Origin: Erysipelotrichaceae bacterium
GTDB lineage: Bacteria > Bacillota_I > Bacilli_A > Erysipelotrichales > Erysipelotrichaceae
Direction: 5' to 3'
Assembly (NCBI GenBank): GCA_003510215.1
Contig: DOKQ01000040.1
Span: 6,340-15,228, forward strand
Length of the DNA stretch: 8,889 nt
Part shown: positions 1-6,640 of the stretch, one piece after another
Layout of the letters: each line of letters opens with the position of its first letter
Numbering within the stretch: the stretch's first letter is position 1
Made by a program: the position numbers and the translations under genes
The notes under the pieces: generated by a model
Seen by the model: only the letters and a program-made list of their open reading frames with translations
What the model was told of the DNA's origin: nothing
Databases searched by the model: none

Positions 1-597
1 GCACCTGCCGATACGTTCAGGGTTGTAGCCGCCTTAATCGGGCAGAAAAGCCAAGGAGAGCCTTTATCCGAGGAACTGGACAGCATCCGCAGTAAAGCGG
101 TTTGTGGGGCTTGTGGAGCCAAATACAAAAGGGATGGCAGAAGCAAGAATTATGAAGCATGGTGCTGCTCCACTGAGGGGCGCATTACACCCAAGCGCAT
201 CACCGACCAAGCCCTGCTGGAGAGCGTAACAGACATATTAAATGCGATTATCAGCAATCCCAGCCTGCTGGAGCAGCCCACGCCGCATCGGGAGCATTAT
301 TCCCTTGATGTTACCCGGACAGAAAATCAAATCAACCGGGAGCTTGAAAAAGGCGAGGTGGACAGCGACTACATCAAGCTGCTGATATTCGGCTGCTCTG
401 CCGCAAAATATGAAGCCTGTGCCGATACGGAGCCGGAATACTTAACCCGCCAGCTGCTGGCGATATTTGAGGGGCATCCCCCGCTGGAGGCTTTCTCAAT
501 CCGATTATTTGAGGATACCGTCAAACAGGTGGTCATTGATGCGGACGGCAGCCTGTGGCTGCGGATAAATAACGGAAAGCTGATTGGAAAGGAGTAA
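1..597 (+). CDS. Serine recombinase C-terminal part, zinc ribbon (5' end off window)
   Basis: Frame 1 is open from the first base to the TAA at 595-597, giving 198 visible residues with the N-terminus missing. Near visible residues 35-38 there is a CGAC knuckle, and a CC pair follows at 55-56, which fits the recombinase zinc beta-ribbon. The tail (FSIRLFEDTVKQVVIDADG, then a short strand and a charged end) resembles the usual C-terminus of large serine recombinases, where a 'V..V.V..DG.L.....G' pattern closes the protein. The catalytic resolvase domain, if there is one, lies upstream of the window and cannot be confirmed. The stop is 5 nt before the next recombinase start, and the ribosome binding site of that gene sits in the last codons here, so the two are very likely co-translated. 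It could be a partner recombinase, a zinc-ribbon accessory protein lacking a catalytic domain, or a decayed copy. Family-level call is fairly safe; exact role is inference. Confidence 0.7.
   Translation, partial: APADTFRVVAALIGQKSQGEPLSEELDSIRSKAVCGACGAKYKRDGRSKNYEAWCCSTEGRITPKRITDQALLESVTDILNAIISNPSLLEQPTPHREHYSLDVTRTENQINRELEKGEVDSDYIKLLIFGCSAAKYEACADTEPEYLTRQLLAIFEGHPPLEAFSIRLFEDTVKQVVIDADGSLWLRINNGKLIGKE
588..594 (+). promoter_or_regulatory. Ribosome binding site of the large serine recombinase
   Basis: AAAGGAG lies 8 nt before the ATG at 603 and runs into the TAA stop of the preceding gene (595-597). This placement fixes the start of the downstream recombinase and indicates translational coupling of the two genes. 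Confidence 0.75.
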
Positions 598-602
598 CCG
601 CC

Positions 603-2252
603 ATGCAAGCACAAACCATAACACCGGTACAGAAAAGGGTCGATATAATCCCCGCCAATGTTCTTTTAACCAAACCAAATGCCAGAAAGAGAAAGCTACG
701 TGTGGCGGCCTACTGCCGGGTCAGTACCGAACAGGAAGAACAGCAGTCCAGCTACGCTGCGCAGATTGCTTATTATACCGATAAAATCAACAAAAACAAA
801 GATTGGGAGCTTGCCGGTATTTTTGCCGATGAGGGTATCACCGGAACCAGCGCCAAAAAGCGTACCGAGTTTCTCAAACTCATGGCACTGTGCGAAAAAG
901 GCAAAATCGATATGGTGTTGACCAAATCCGTCTCCCGATTTTCCAGAAACACGCTGGATGCCATCGGATATATCCGGAAGCTCAAATCAAAGGGCATCCC
1001 CATCATCTTTGAAAAAGAGGGCATCAACACGATGGAGATGGCCAGCGAAATGGCGCTATGCTTCCTCAGCGGCTTTGCACAGGCTGAGAGCGAATCCATC
1101 AGCCGCAACGTGACATGGGGCAAGCGCCAGAGCTTCAAAAGCGGAAAGGTTCCCTTTCAATACTCCCGCCTGCTGGGTTACGAAAAAGGTGAGGACGGTC
1201 AGCCCAAGATTGTGCCGGAGGAAGCAGAAATCGTCAAGCGGATTTTCAGGAGCTATTATTCCGGTGCCAGCGTCCGAAAGATAAAGGAATCGCTGGAGGC
1301 AGATAACCTTCTCTCGCCCACCGGAAAGCAGGAATGGTCAGTTGGCGTACTGCAGTATATGCTCCGAAACGAGCGATACATCGGCGATGCCCTGCTACAG
1401 AAAACCTATGTGGTAGACTGCTTAACCAAAGAAACCCGGAAGAACAACGGTGAAATCCCGCAGTATTATGTCACCGGGAACCATGAGCCAATTATTTCAA
1501 AGGATTTATTCAACCTTGTGCAGGAGGAAATCGCCCGGAGAGCCGGTAAACGCAAGGTAGCCAAAAAAGCGGTGAAAACCGAAAAAGGAAAATACAGCAG
1601 CAAATATGCCCTGACTGAGCTTCTCTGCTGCGGTGACTGCGGTACGCAGTATCGCCGGGTCACTTGGGCGAGGAACGGCAAGAAAAAGGTGGTATGGCGC
1701 TGCATCAACCGCTTGGAATACGGTACGAAATACTGCAAGGAATCCCCTACTATTGAGGAAAATCGGTTACACCAAGCCATTGTCACGGCTCTGAACCGGC
1801 TGGATGAGGATAAGGCCGATGTCATCGAAACCCTCAAGGCAGGCCTACAGCTTGCCATTGGTACGCAGGATGATGACAGTTTCAATGAAGCAGCTGTCCA
1901 AAACCGTATCGCAGAGCTGCAGAGCGTTATGATGGATTTGGTGGAACTCAGCTCTAAGTCCAGCGCCGGTGCTGATTACTTTGATGCCAAGTTTGAAGAA
2001 ATTGCTGCGGAGATAAAGGGGCTACAAGGGCAGCTTGGCGAACACCAAGAGCAGACCATGCTCGCCCAAAACACACAAGCCCGAATCCATGAACTGCTTT
2101 ATACGCTGAAACATATTGACCTTAGCGTAAAGGAATATCGTGACGATGTGGTCAAGGGAATTATTACCAAGGTGGTGGTTTTATCTGTAGACCGCATCCG
2201 AATCACTTTTGATAACAATATGGAAATGGAACAGGAACTGCCAAGTGAATGA
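603..2252 (+). CDS. Large serine recombinase (site-specific integrase/excisionase)
   Basis: This 549-aa protein is a complete large serine recombinase that would cut and rejoin DNA at attachment sites to move its element. The N-terminal resolvase domain carries AAYCRVSTEQ with the likely nucleophile S41. GITGTS follows at about 78-83, and the SRFSRN motif at 111-116 supplies the active-site arginines R112 and R115. The central recombinase domain (about 175-300) is followed by a zinc ribbon starting CCGDCG (C343, C346), with later Cys in WRC and YCKE. A Glu/Gln/Lys-rich region at about 430-500 is probably the coiled coil that controls integration versus excision. Length is normal for the family and all key residues are present, so it looks functional. 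It follows a second recombinase-like gene by 5 nt and faces pfp tail to tail. Its G+C looks higher than that of the genes to the right, consistent with transfer. It marks the right end of an integrated element. Confidence 0.95.
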   Translation: MQAQTITPVQKRVDIIPANVLLTKPNARKRKLRVAAYCRVSTEQEEQQSSYAAQIAYYTDKINKNKDWELAGIFADEGITGTSAKKRTEFLKLMALCEKGKIDMVLTKSVSRFSRNTLDAIGYIRKLKSKGIPIIFEKEGINTMEMASEMALCFLSGFAQAESESISRNVTWGKRQSFKSGKVPFQYSRLLGYEKGEDGQPKIVPEEAEIVKRIFRSYYSGASVRKIKESLEADNLLSPTGKQEWSVGVLQYMLRNERYIGDALLQKTYVVDCLTKETRKNNGEIPQYYVTGNHEPIISKDLFNLVQEEIARRAGKRKVAKKAVKTEKGKYSSKYALTELLCCGDCGTQYRRVTWARNGKKKVVWRCINRLEYGTKYCKESPTIEENRLHQAIVTALNRLDEDKADVIETLKAGLQLAIGTQDDDSFNEAAVQNRIAELQSVMMDLVELSSKSSAGADYFDAKFEEIAAEIKGLQGQLGEHQEQTMLAQNTQARIHELLYTLKHIDLSVKEYRDDVVKGIITKVVVLSVDRIRITFDNNMEMEQELPSE

Positions 2253-2256
2253 GAGA

Positions 2257-2280
2257 AGCCGCCGGCGATTTCTGGCGGCT
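2257..2280 (+). terminator. GC-rich hairpin just after the recombinase gene
   Basis: AGCCGCC (2257-2263) pairs perfectly with GGCGGCT (2274-2280) around a 10-nt loop, starting 4 nt after the recombinase stop. A clear T-run is missing (CACCTCTTG follows), so it is either a weak terminator or a stabilising 3' stem-loop. Its composition matches the mobile element, so the element probably still continues here. Confidence 0.4.
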
Positions 2281-2346
2281 CACCTCTTGAACTGTGAACG
2301 CATGGCTGGTATACTTATTTTTAGAAACATCGACTCAGATGTGTTG

Positions 2347-2383
2347 TGTTTTTGTCTTAATGCCTTGATTTAAGCCCAAAACA
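2347..2383. repeat. Imperfect 14-bp inverted repeat, candidate attachment/junction site
   Basis: TGTTTTTGTCTTAA (2347-2360) and TTAAGCCCAAAACA (2370-2383) are inverted copies that match at 12 of 14 positions, with a 9-nt spacer (TGCCTTGAT). It lies 95 bp after the recombinase stop and before the terminators of the chromosomal gene pfp, where an element end is expected. No T-run follows on either strand, so it is not a normal terminator. It could be a recombinase-binding site, a regulator site or a chance repeat in AT-rich DNA. The attachment-site role is inference. Confidence 0.4.
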
Positions 2384-2423
2384 GGGTGCATCTATTTTGA
2401 CCTAATGACACAGATTAATACGT

Positions 2424-2448
2424 AAAAAGCGCTTCTTGCGCTTTTTTT
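2424..2448. terminator. Bidirectional intrinsic terminator between recombinase and pfp
   Basis: AAAAAGCGC (2424-2432) pairs with GCGCTTTTT (2438-2446) around a TTCTT loop. Seven T follow the GC stem on the + strand, and the A-run gives five T on the - strand. It can therefore stop transcription from the mobile element and any read-through from pfp. Confidence 0.75.
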
Positions 2449-2452
2449 GTCC

Positions 2453-2482
2453 AAAGAAAAGCACCTTGGTTCTCAAGGTGCT
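2453..2482 (-). terminator. Intrinsic terminator of pfp
   Basis: On the - strand AGCACCTTG pairs with CAAGGTGCT (positions 2474-2482 and 2460-2468; a perfect 9-bp stem) around a 5-nt loop, followed by TTTTCTTTGG. It starts 9 nt after the pfp stop. Stem, short loop and T-rich tail fit a standard Rho-independent terminator. Confidence 0.85.
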
Positions 2483-2491
2483 ATTTGAAAT

Positions 2492-3706
2492 CTATTTTTT
2501 GTCTCTCATGTAGAAAGGCATAACGTAAGCTTGAACTCCATCTTTGTACTTAATCACTGGTGATCCATTGATTAATGGTCTCATGTAATCCAAAGCTTCT
2601 TGACTTACACCACGGTAATTTGGAAGCATCCATTCTACCGGGAAGTTCTTCACATGGTTAGCAACATTGCTTGCTTTTGTGGCAAAGTACTCAACATCAT
2701 ACTCAGCTGAATCAACACGCTTGATACCTACCATTTGTCCCGTGAAGTTTTTATCCATGGAACGCATATGTGCTGACATCCCCAATTTGAATGATTCTTC
2801 CACATCTACAAAGGACTGATCAGTAGCATGGCAGCGTTGAGCTGTTGACAAATCCTGTACTTTCACACGACTTGCAGCACCATGATCTAAAATCAGATTT
2901 TTGACTGCATTACCAGCTCCACCTAAAACAGCATGGCCAAAACCATCATTCTTAGCTTCGCCCGCAGCAAGATATGTACCATCCGCATAACGGACACCTT
3001 CTGACACAACAACATAACATTTGTTCTTTTCTTTAATGCTCTTGCGAACTTCATCAAGGAAAACTTCTTTATTGAAAGGAACTTCTGGAAGTACAACAAG
3101 ATCAACGATACCACTTAAGCAGGCAGAAGCCGCAAGCCAACCTGCATCTCTACCCATGGTCTCAAGCACAAATACTTCTTCGCGTGTATATACGTTGACA
3201 TCGAGCCATGTTTGAAGTGCTGTATTGGCAATGAACTTAGCAGCACTACCAAATCCAGGACAGTGATCTGTGACCATAAGGTCATTATCTACAGTTTTAG
3301 GACAACCCACAAACCGTCGGTCAGTTATGCCATTCTTTTCAGCATATTCGCTTAACGCCGCAACTGTATCCATAGAATCATTACCACCGATATAAAACAT
3401 CGTTTCAATATCGTATTTTTTCATCACTTCAATAATACGTTCAAAATCCTGAATGTTAGAACGTTTTAATTTATAGCGACATGAACCCAGAGCACTTGCT
3501 GGGGTTTGACGAAGAACATAGTTTTCTTCCTCACTCATATGGGTAAGATCCACAAGCATTTCCTGAAGAATGCCCTCGACACCGTGTAATCCACCATATA
3601 CCTTATCATAAATTTGATTCAACTGATTTCCTTTGACCACACCTGCCAATGTTGCATTGATGACTGATGTTGGTCCGCCCGATTGAGCAACTAAACAATT
3701 TGCCAT
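2492..3706 (-). CDS. pfp: Pyrophosphate-dependent 6-phosphofructokinase
   Basis: The 404-aa product phosphorylates fructose-6-phosphate to fructose-1,6-bisphosphate in the cytoplasm, probably using pyrophosphate, which makes the step reversible and saves ATP. The N-terminal loop is QSGGPTSVINA (8-18). The donor-site motif is GGNDS (107-111) with Asp at the place where ATP-type enzymes have Gly. The catalytic motif is PKTVDND (136-142), with Lys where ATP-type enzymes have Gly. Asp plus Lys is the known signature of PPi use. MGRDAGW (184-190) is also typical. The Asn in GGNDS, where the commoner text is GGDDS, suggests a distinct subgroup. The ATG at 3706 is chosen because a strong AAAGGAGGA lies just before it; the frame stays open to a GTG at 3742, but that extension encodes the ribosome binding site and the -10 box. 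The gene follows namA by 68 nt and has its own promoter and terminator. Function is confident; the phosphate donor is inferred from motifs. Confidence 0.9.
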   Translation of the reverse strand: MANCLVAQSGGPTSVINATLAGVVKGNQLNQIYDKVYGGLHGVEGILQEMLVDLTHMSEEENYVLRQTPASALGSCRYKLKRSNIQDFERIIEVMKKYDIETMFYIGGNDSMDTVAALSEYAEKNGITDRRFVGCPKTVDNDLMVTDHCPGFGSAAKFIANTALQTWLDVNVYTREEVFVLETMGRDAGWLAASACLSGIVDLVVLPEVPFNKEVFLDEVRKSIKEKNKCYVVVSEGVRYADGTYLAAGEAKNDGFGHAVLGGAGNAVKNLILDHGAASRVKVQDLSTAQRCHATDQSFVDVEESFKLGMSAHMRSMDKNFTGQMVGIKRVDSAEYDVEYFATKASNVANHVKNFPVEWMLPNYRGVSQEALDYMRPLINGSPVIKYKDGVQAYVMPFYMRDKK

Positions 3707-3710
3707 AATT

Positions 3711-3718
3711 TCCTCCTT
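3711..3718 (-). promoter_or_regulatory. Strong ribosome binding site of pfp
   Basis: The - strand reads AAGGAGGA, then AATT, then ATG, close to a perfect Shine-Dalgarno sequence. It decides the pfp start at 3706 over the in-frame GTG at 3742. Confidence 0.85.
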
Positions 3719-3733
3719 TTTAGTTACGGAACT

Positions 3734-3762
3734 ATTATACACTATTCGACCCTAAAAAAGAA
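3734..3762 (-). promoter_or_regulatory. Probable sigma-A promoter of pfp
   Basis: A perfect TATAAT lies at 3739-3734 on the - strand. The best hexamer 17 nt upstream is TTCTTT (3762-3757), a poor match to TTGACA. Transcription would start near 3727, about 20 nt before the ATG, leaving just enough leader for the ribosome binding site. No extended TGn element is seen, so an activator may help. Confidence 0.6.
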
Positions 3763-3776
3763 GAGGGTGTCCCCCT
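3754..3776 (-). terminator. Possible weak terminator after namA
   Basis: On the - strand AGGG (3776-3773) pairs with CCCT (3767-3764) around a 5-nt loop, followed by CTTC and six T. The stem is only 4 bp and overlaps the namA stop codon. It would give partial termination between namA and pfp, in keeping with pfp having its own -10 box. Confidence 0.35.
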
Positions 3777-4779
3777 ACTTACTCGCCTGTAACGAACGAT
3801 ACATGTAGTTTGGAACATCCTCTTTTGAAAGTAAATTCTCATCATATTTCCACTTAAGAATAAAGAATGGATCACGAAGCGCTAAACGACCCAACAAGAC
3901 CAAATCGGCTTCCTCATTATCGATTATACTGCGAATCTGCTCACGCTCGGTGATAAGCCCTGCTGTTGCCACAGGGATAGAACAAACCTGTTTGGCCGCC
4001 GTTGCAAGAGGGACCTGATATTTTGGGCCTAATGGAATATTTGCGGCTACAACACCTCCGCTGGACATATTTATCACTGAGACACCCATTTTTGCAAGCA
4101 GTTTAACTGTTTCCTGCGTGTCCTCAATGGTGCGTCCTTCTTCATGATACTCCGTACCACTTAAACGAACAAATACCGGACCATCAAACTCCTTAAGAAC
4201 AACCGAAACAATCTTCTTTAAAAGAAGGTGTTTGTCCTCACCATACTCATCACTTCTGCGATTGGTTAGTGGAGATAAAAACTGATTAATCAAATAACCA
4301 TGGGCTCCATGAACTTCCACAAAATCATATCCAATCATTCTTGCCCATTTGGCAGCAGCTTCAAAGTCAAAAATCGCTTTCTCAATATCCTGAAGAGTCA
4401 TTTCTTCTGCACCATCGACAGCACTTGGAGCGACAATGCGAACATTGCTCCGTTTGGACTTTGCGCCAGCATGTGCCAGCTGGACACCCATTTTTACATT
4501 GTGTGAATGAACACTTTCAACAATATGTTTCAACGCCTCACGTTGCCGTGGCTGATATATACCTAAATCATAATCACTGATATAACCATTCTCATTCACA
4601 GCTGTTGCCTCCTGAATGATAAAACCCGGTTGCCCTAACGCAAAAGTTGTATAGTGAGCCAGATGGAAGTCTTCTGCCACACCATCTTTTTTACGACACA
4701 TATACGTACACATAGGTGCAACTCCGATTCGGTTAGCAATTGTCATTTTTTTAAACGTAAGTGGTTCAAATGTTTTCAT
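3775..4779 (-). CDS. namA: NADPH dehydrogenase, old yellow enzyme family (YqjM/NamA type)
   Basis: This 334-aa cytoplasmic FMN flavoenzyme reduces activated C=C bonds of enones, quinones, nitro compounds and similar electrophiles with NADPH; the physiological substrate is generally unknown for the family. It is a single TIM barrel of the usual length (YqjM is 338 aa). PMCTYM at 22-27 holds C24 and Y26, the flavin-tuning Cys and Tyr of the thermophilic-like YqjM class. HAG follows at 103-105. HGAHGYL (157-163) gives the substrate-binding His pair H157/H160 and Y162, followed by the family block NQFLSPLTNRRSDEYG. The late GGV and GR(L)ALRDP regions bind the FMN phosphate. The ATG at 4779 follows GAAGGAG (4797-4791), which lies inside the last codons of the ABC-F gene; the stop-to-start gap is 6 nt, so it is co-transcribed with that gene. 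No defect is seen. A role in thiol or electrophile stress is typical but not shown here. Confidence 0.9.
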   Translation of the reverse strand: MKTFEPLTFKKMTIANRIGVAPMCTYMCRKKDGVAEDFHLAHYTTFALGQPGFIIQEATAVNENGYISDYDLGIYQPRQREALKHIVESVHSHNVKMGVQLAHAGAKSKRSNVRIVAPSAVDGAEEMTLQDIEKAIFDFEAAAKWARMIGYDFVEVHGAHGYLINQFLSPLTNRRSDEYGEDKHLLLKKIVSVVLKEFDGPVFVRLSGTEYHEEGRTIEDTQETVKLLAKMGVSVINMSSGGVVAANIPLGPKYQVPLATAAKQVCSIPVATAGLITEREQIRSIIDNEEADLVLLGRLALRDPFFILKWKYDENLLSKEDVPNYMYRSLQASK

Positions 4780-4785
4780 ACTTTC

Positions 4786-6639
4786 TTATTCTCCTTCTAG
4801 TAGTTCATGCAACTCTTCCCAGCGATACATGTACTTAGCGACTAAATTAACTGCATCATCGATGCGATCATCCAACTGTTTCATCTTCTGAAAATCATGA
4901 TAATACTCCGGATCAAAGCGAAGTTCCCTCAACTGTTCAAGAGCCTCTTCCGATTCGGTAATCAATTTTTCAACCTTAACCATCTCTCTTTGAGCCTGTT
5001 TTCGTTCCCTTTGTGCATCCATGCGCTGAATCTTTTTCTCCTCTTTAACCTCATCCCGCGATGATGTCGAAGAAAGATCTTCAATATTTAAAACATCATA
5101 TGTCACACTCTGATCCTTAAAGATTAATTTGGCATTCGCCAACTTCTCAATAAAATAGCGATCATGACTGACAAACAAAAGTGTACCATCATAATGCAAC
5201 AAAGACTCCTCTAATGCTTCTTTACCCAATAAATCCAAATGATTTGTCGGTTCATCCAAAACAAGAAAGTTCGAACGCTTCAACATTAGTTTTGCCAGTG
5301 ACAAACGAACCTTCTCTCCTCCGGAAAGAACTGAAACTGACTTAAACACATCTTCATTACTAAACAGAAAACGCCCAAGCACGGTTCGAACCTCTGTTTT
5401 ATCCAATTGAGGAAATTCATCCCACAACTCTTCCAAAACGGTCTTATTTGAATCAAACTGAGCCAAATCCTGATCAAAGTAACCAATCTCAATCTGATGG
5501 CCTAAGAGCATTTCTCCACCAAGAGGTGCTACAGCCCCGACAACCGTCTTTAACAGGGTAGATTTCCCTGTGCCATTATCTCCAACCACCGCAATCTTGC
5601 TCCCTCGATAAAACGTAGCACTAAGTGTTGCCAATGGCTTCTCATAACCGATGCTCAACTGATCCATGACAAGAACTTCCTTTGCACCACGAATCTTCGA
5701 AGAAAACTCTGCACTAAAGCTACGTCCTTCTTTTTTCGGGGCATCCACTTTTTCCATTCGATCCAGGTACTTGATTTTCGATTGAGCAAATGCAGCCTTA
5801 CTCTTCTTATAACGAAACTTTTCAATCAGCGCTTCAAGACGTTCAATTTCCTTTTGCTGACGACGAAAAGCAACTTCGTTTTTTTGCATATCCAACTGTT
5901 TTCTATGAACAAACGAAGAATAATTACCTGTATATCGGGTAGTCCTGTAATCATCAATATCTACAATAACATTTGCTACTTTATCCAAAAAATATCGGTC
6001 ATGCGATACAAAAACAACGGCTTTTGGATAGTATGCCAGATAACCTTCTAGCCATTCAATCGTTGACATATCCAAATGGTTCGTTGGTTCATCCAGAAGT
6101 AGTATATCCGGTTTACTTAAAAGCAACTTAGCAAAAGCCAGTCGAGTCTTCTGACCTCCCGAAAAAGTTGAGAGTGTGCGACTGAGATCATCTTGATGAA
6201 ACCCCATTTTGGTTAGCACTGTATTCATTTCACTCTCATAGGTATAACCACCCAAATCTTCAAAACGATGCAACATGTTTGCCAACGACTCAAGATTTTG
6301 ATCTGTTGGATTCTCTGCCACCTCACTTTGCAATGAATGCAAAGATGATTCAAGTTGTTTAAGAGTTGCAAACGCCTCTTCAAACGCCTGCTGGACAGTC
6401 ATAGACTCATCCGAAAAGGCCATCTGAGACAAAACACCCAAACGAAGTTGACTTATTTTATGAATCTCACCCGAATCCAATGTCACATCTCCAGCAATAA
6501 TTTTTAATAGAGTTGATTTCCCGGAACCATTTCGTCCAACAATCGCAATCTTTTCATTCCCTTTAATCTCAAACTGACAATTCCTAAACACTTCTGTTGT
6601 CCCGAAAAACTTCACACCCTGACGAATTTGATATAACAT
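4786..6639 (-). CDS. ABC-F family ATPase (YdiF/Uup-like ribosome-associated factor)
   Basis: This 617-aa soluble protein has two ABC ATPase domains and no membrane segments, so it is not a transporter. First domain: Walker A GRNGSGKST (35-43), signature FSGGQ (S160), Walker B LDEPTNHLD (182-190, catalytic E184). Second domain: GDNGTGKST (353-361), LSGGEK (438-443), LDEPTNHLD (461-469, E463). A charged helical linker at about 240-320 corresponds to the segment that in ABC-F proteins reaches toward the P-site tRNA. The last 90 or so residues form a Lys/Glu-rich coiled-coil tail as in Uup and YdiF. ABC-F proteins of this type bind the ribosome E site and relieve stalled or slow peptide-bond formation. 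The tail and rather short linker favour a housekeeping factor over an antibiotic-resistance protein, but this cannot be settled by eye. The ATG follows the preceding stop by 1 nt (TAATATG) with AGGGGG as ribosome binding site, so translation is coupled to the amidase-fold gene. Confidence 0.92.
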   Translation of the reverse strand: MLYQIRQGVKFFGTTEVFRNCQFEIKGNEKIAIVGRNGSGKSTLLKIIAGDVTLDSGEIHKISQLRLGVLSQMAFSDESMTVQQAFEEAFATLKQLESSLHSLQSEVAENPTDQNLESLANMLHRFEDLGGYTYESEMNTVLTKMGFHQDDLSRTLSTFSGGQKTRLAFAKLLLSKPDILLLDEPTNHLDMSTIEWLEGYLAYYPKAVVFVSHDRYFLDKVANVIVDIDDYRTTRYTGNYSSFVHRKQLDMQKNEVAFRRQQKEIERLEALIEKFRYKKSKAAFAQSKIKYLDRMEKVDAPKKEGRSFSAEFSSKIRGAKEVLVMDQLSIGYEKPLATLSATFYRGSKIAVVGDNGTGKSTLLKTVVGAVAPLGGEMLLGHQIEIGYFDQDLAQFDSNKTVLEELWDEFPQLDKTEVRTVLGRFLFSNEDVFKSVSVLSGGEKVRLSLAKLMLKRSNFLVLDEPTNHLDLLGKEALEESLLHYDGTLLFVSHDRYFIEKLANAKLIFKDQSVTYDVLNIEDLSSTSSRDEVKEEKKIQRMDAQRERKQAQREMVKVEKLITESEEALEQLRELRFDPEYYHDFQKMKQLDDRIDDAVNLVAKYMYRWEELHELLEGE

Positions 6640-6640
6640 A

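Noticed and set aside
584..784. Short + frame overlapping the recombinase start
   Set aside because: It is out of frame with two supported genes and lacks any domain; the frame used by the recombinase explains the sequence.
773..1138. 121-codon - strand open frame inside the recombinase gene
   Set aside because: It lies antisense to the conserved catalytic domain, has no ribosome binding site that I can see and no recognisable protein features.
1466..1885. 139-codon - strand open frame inside the recombinase gene
   Set aside because: It is antisense to the zinc-ribbon region of a well-supported gene; it looks like a by-product of that gene's codon use.
2327..2342. Small hairpin ACATC/GATGT followed by a T-rich stretch
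   Set aside because: The stem is only 5 bp and AT-rich; too weak to call a terminator.
2253..2491. Search for a small gene, tRNA or CRISPR in the gap
   Set aside because: No start with ribosome binding site and sustained frame, no tRNA cloverleaf and no regularly spaced repeats are visible.
3707..3742. N-terminal extension of pfp from a GTG at 3742
   Set aside because: It encodes the -10 box and ribosome binding site; the ATG at 3706 has an ideal Shine-Dalgarno and matches the family start.
4786..6639. ABC-F gene as an antibiotic-resistance (ribosome protection) determinant
   Set aside because: Uup/YdiF-like tail and operon setting favour a housekeeping factor; nothing in the sequence points to resistance, and it is not within the mobile element.
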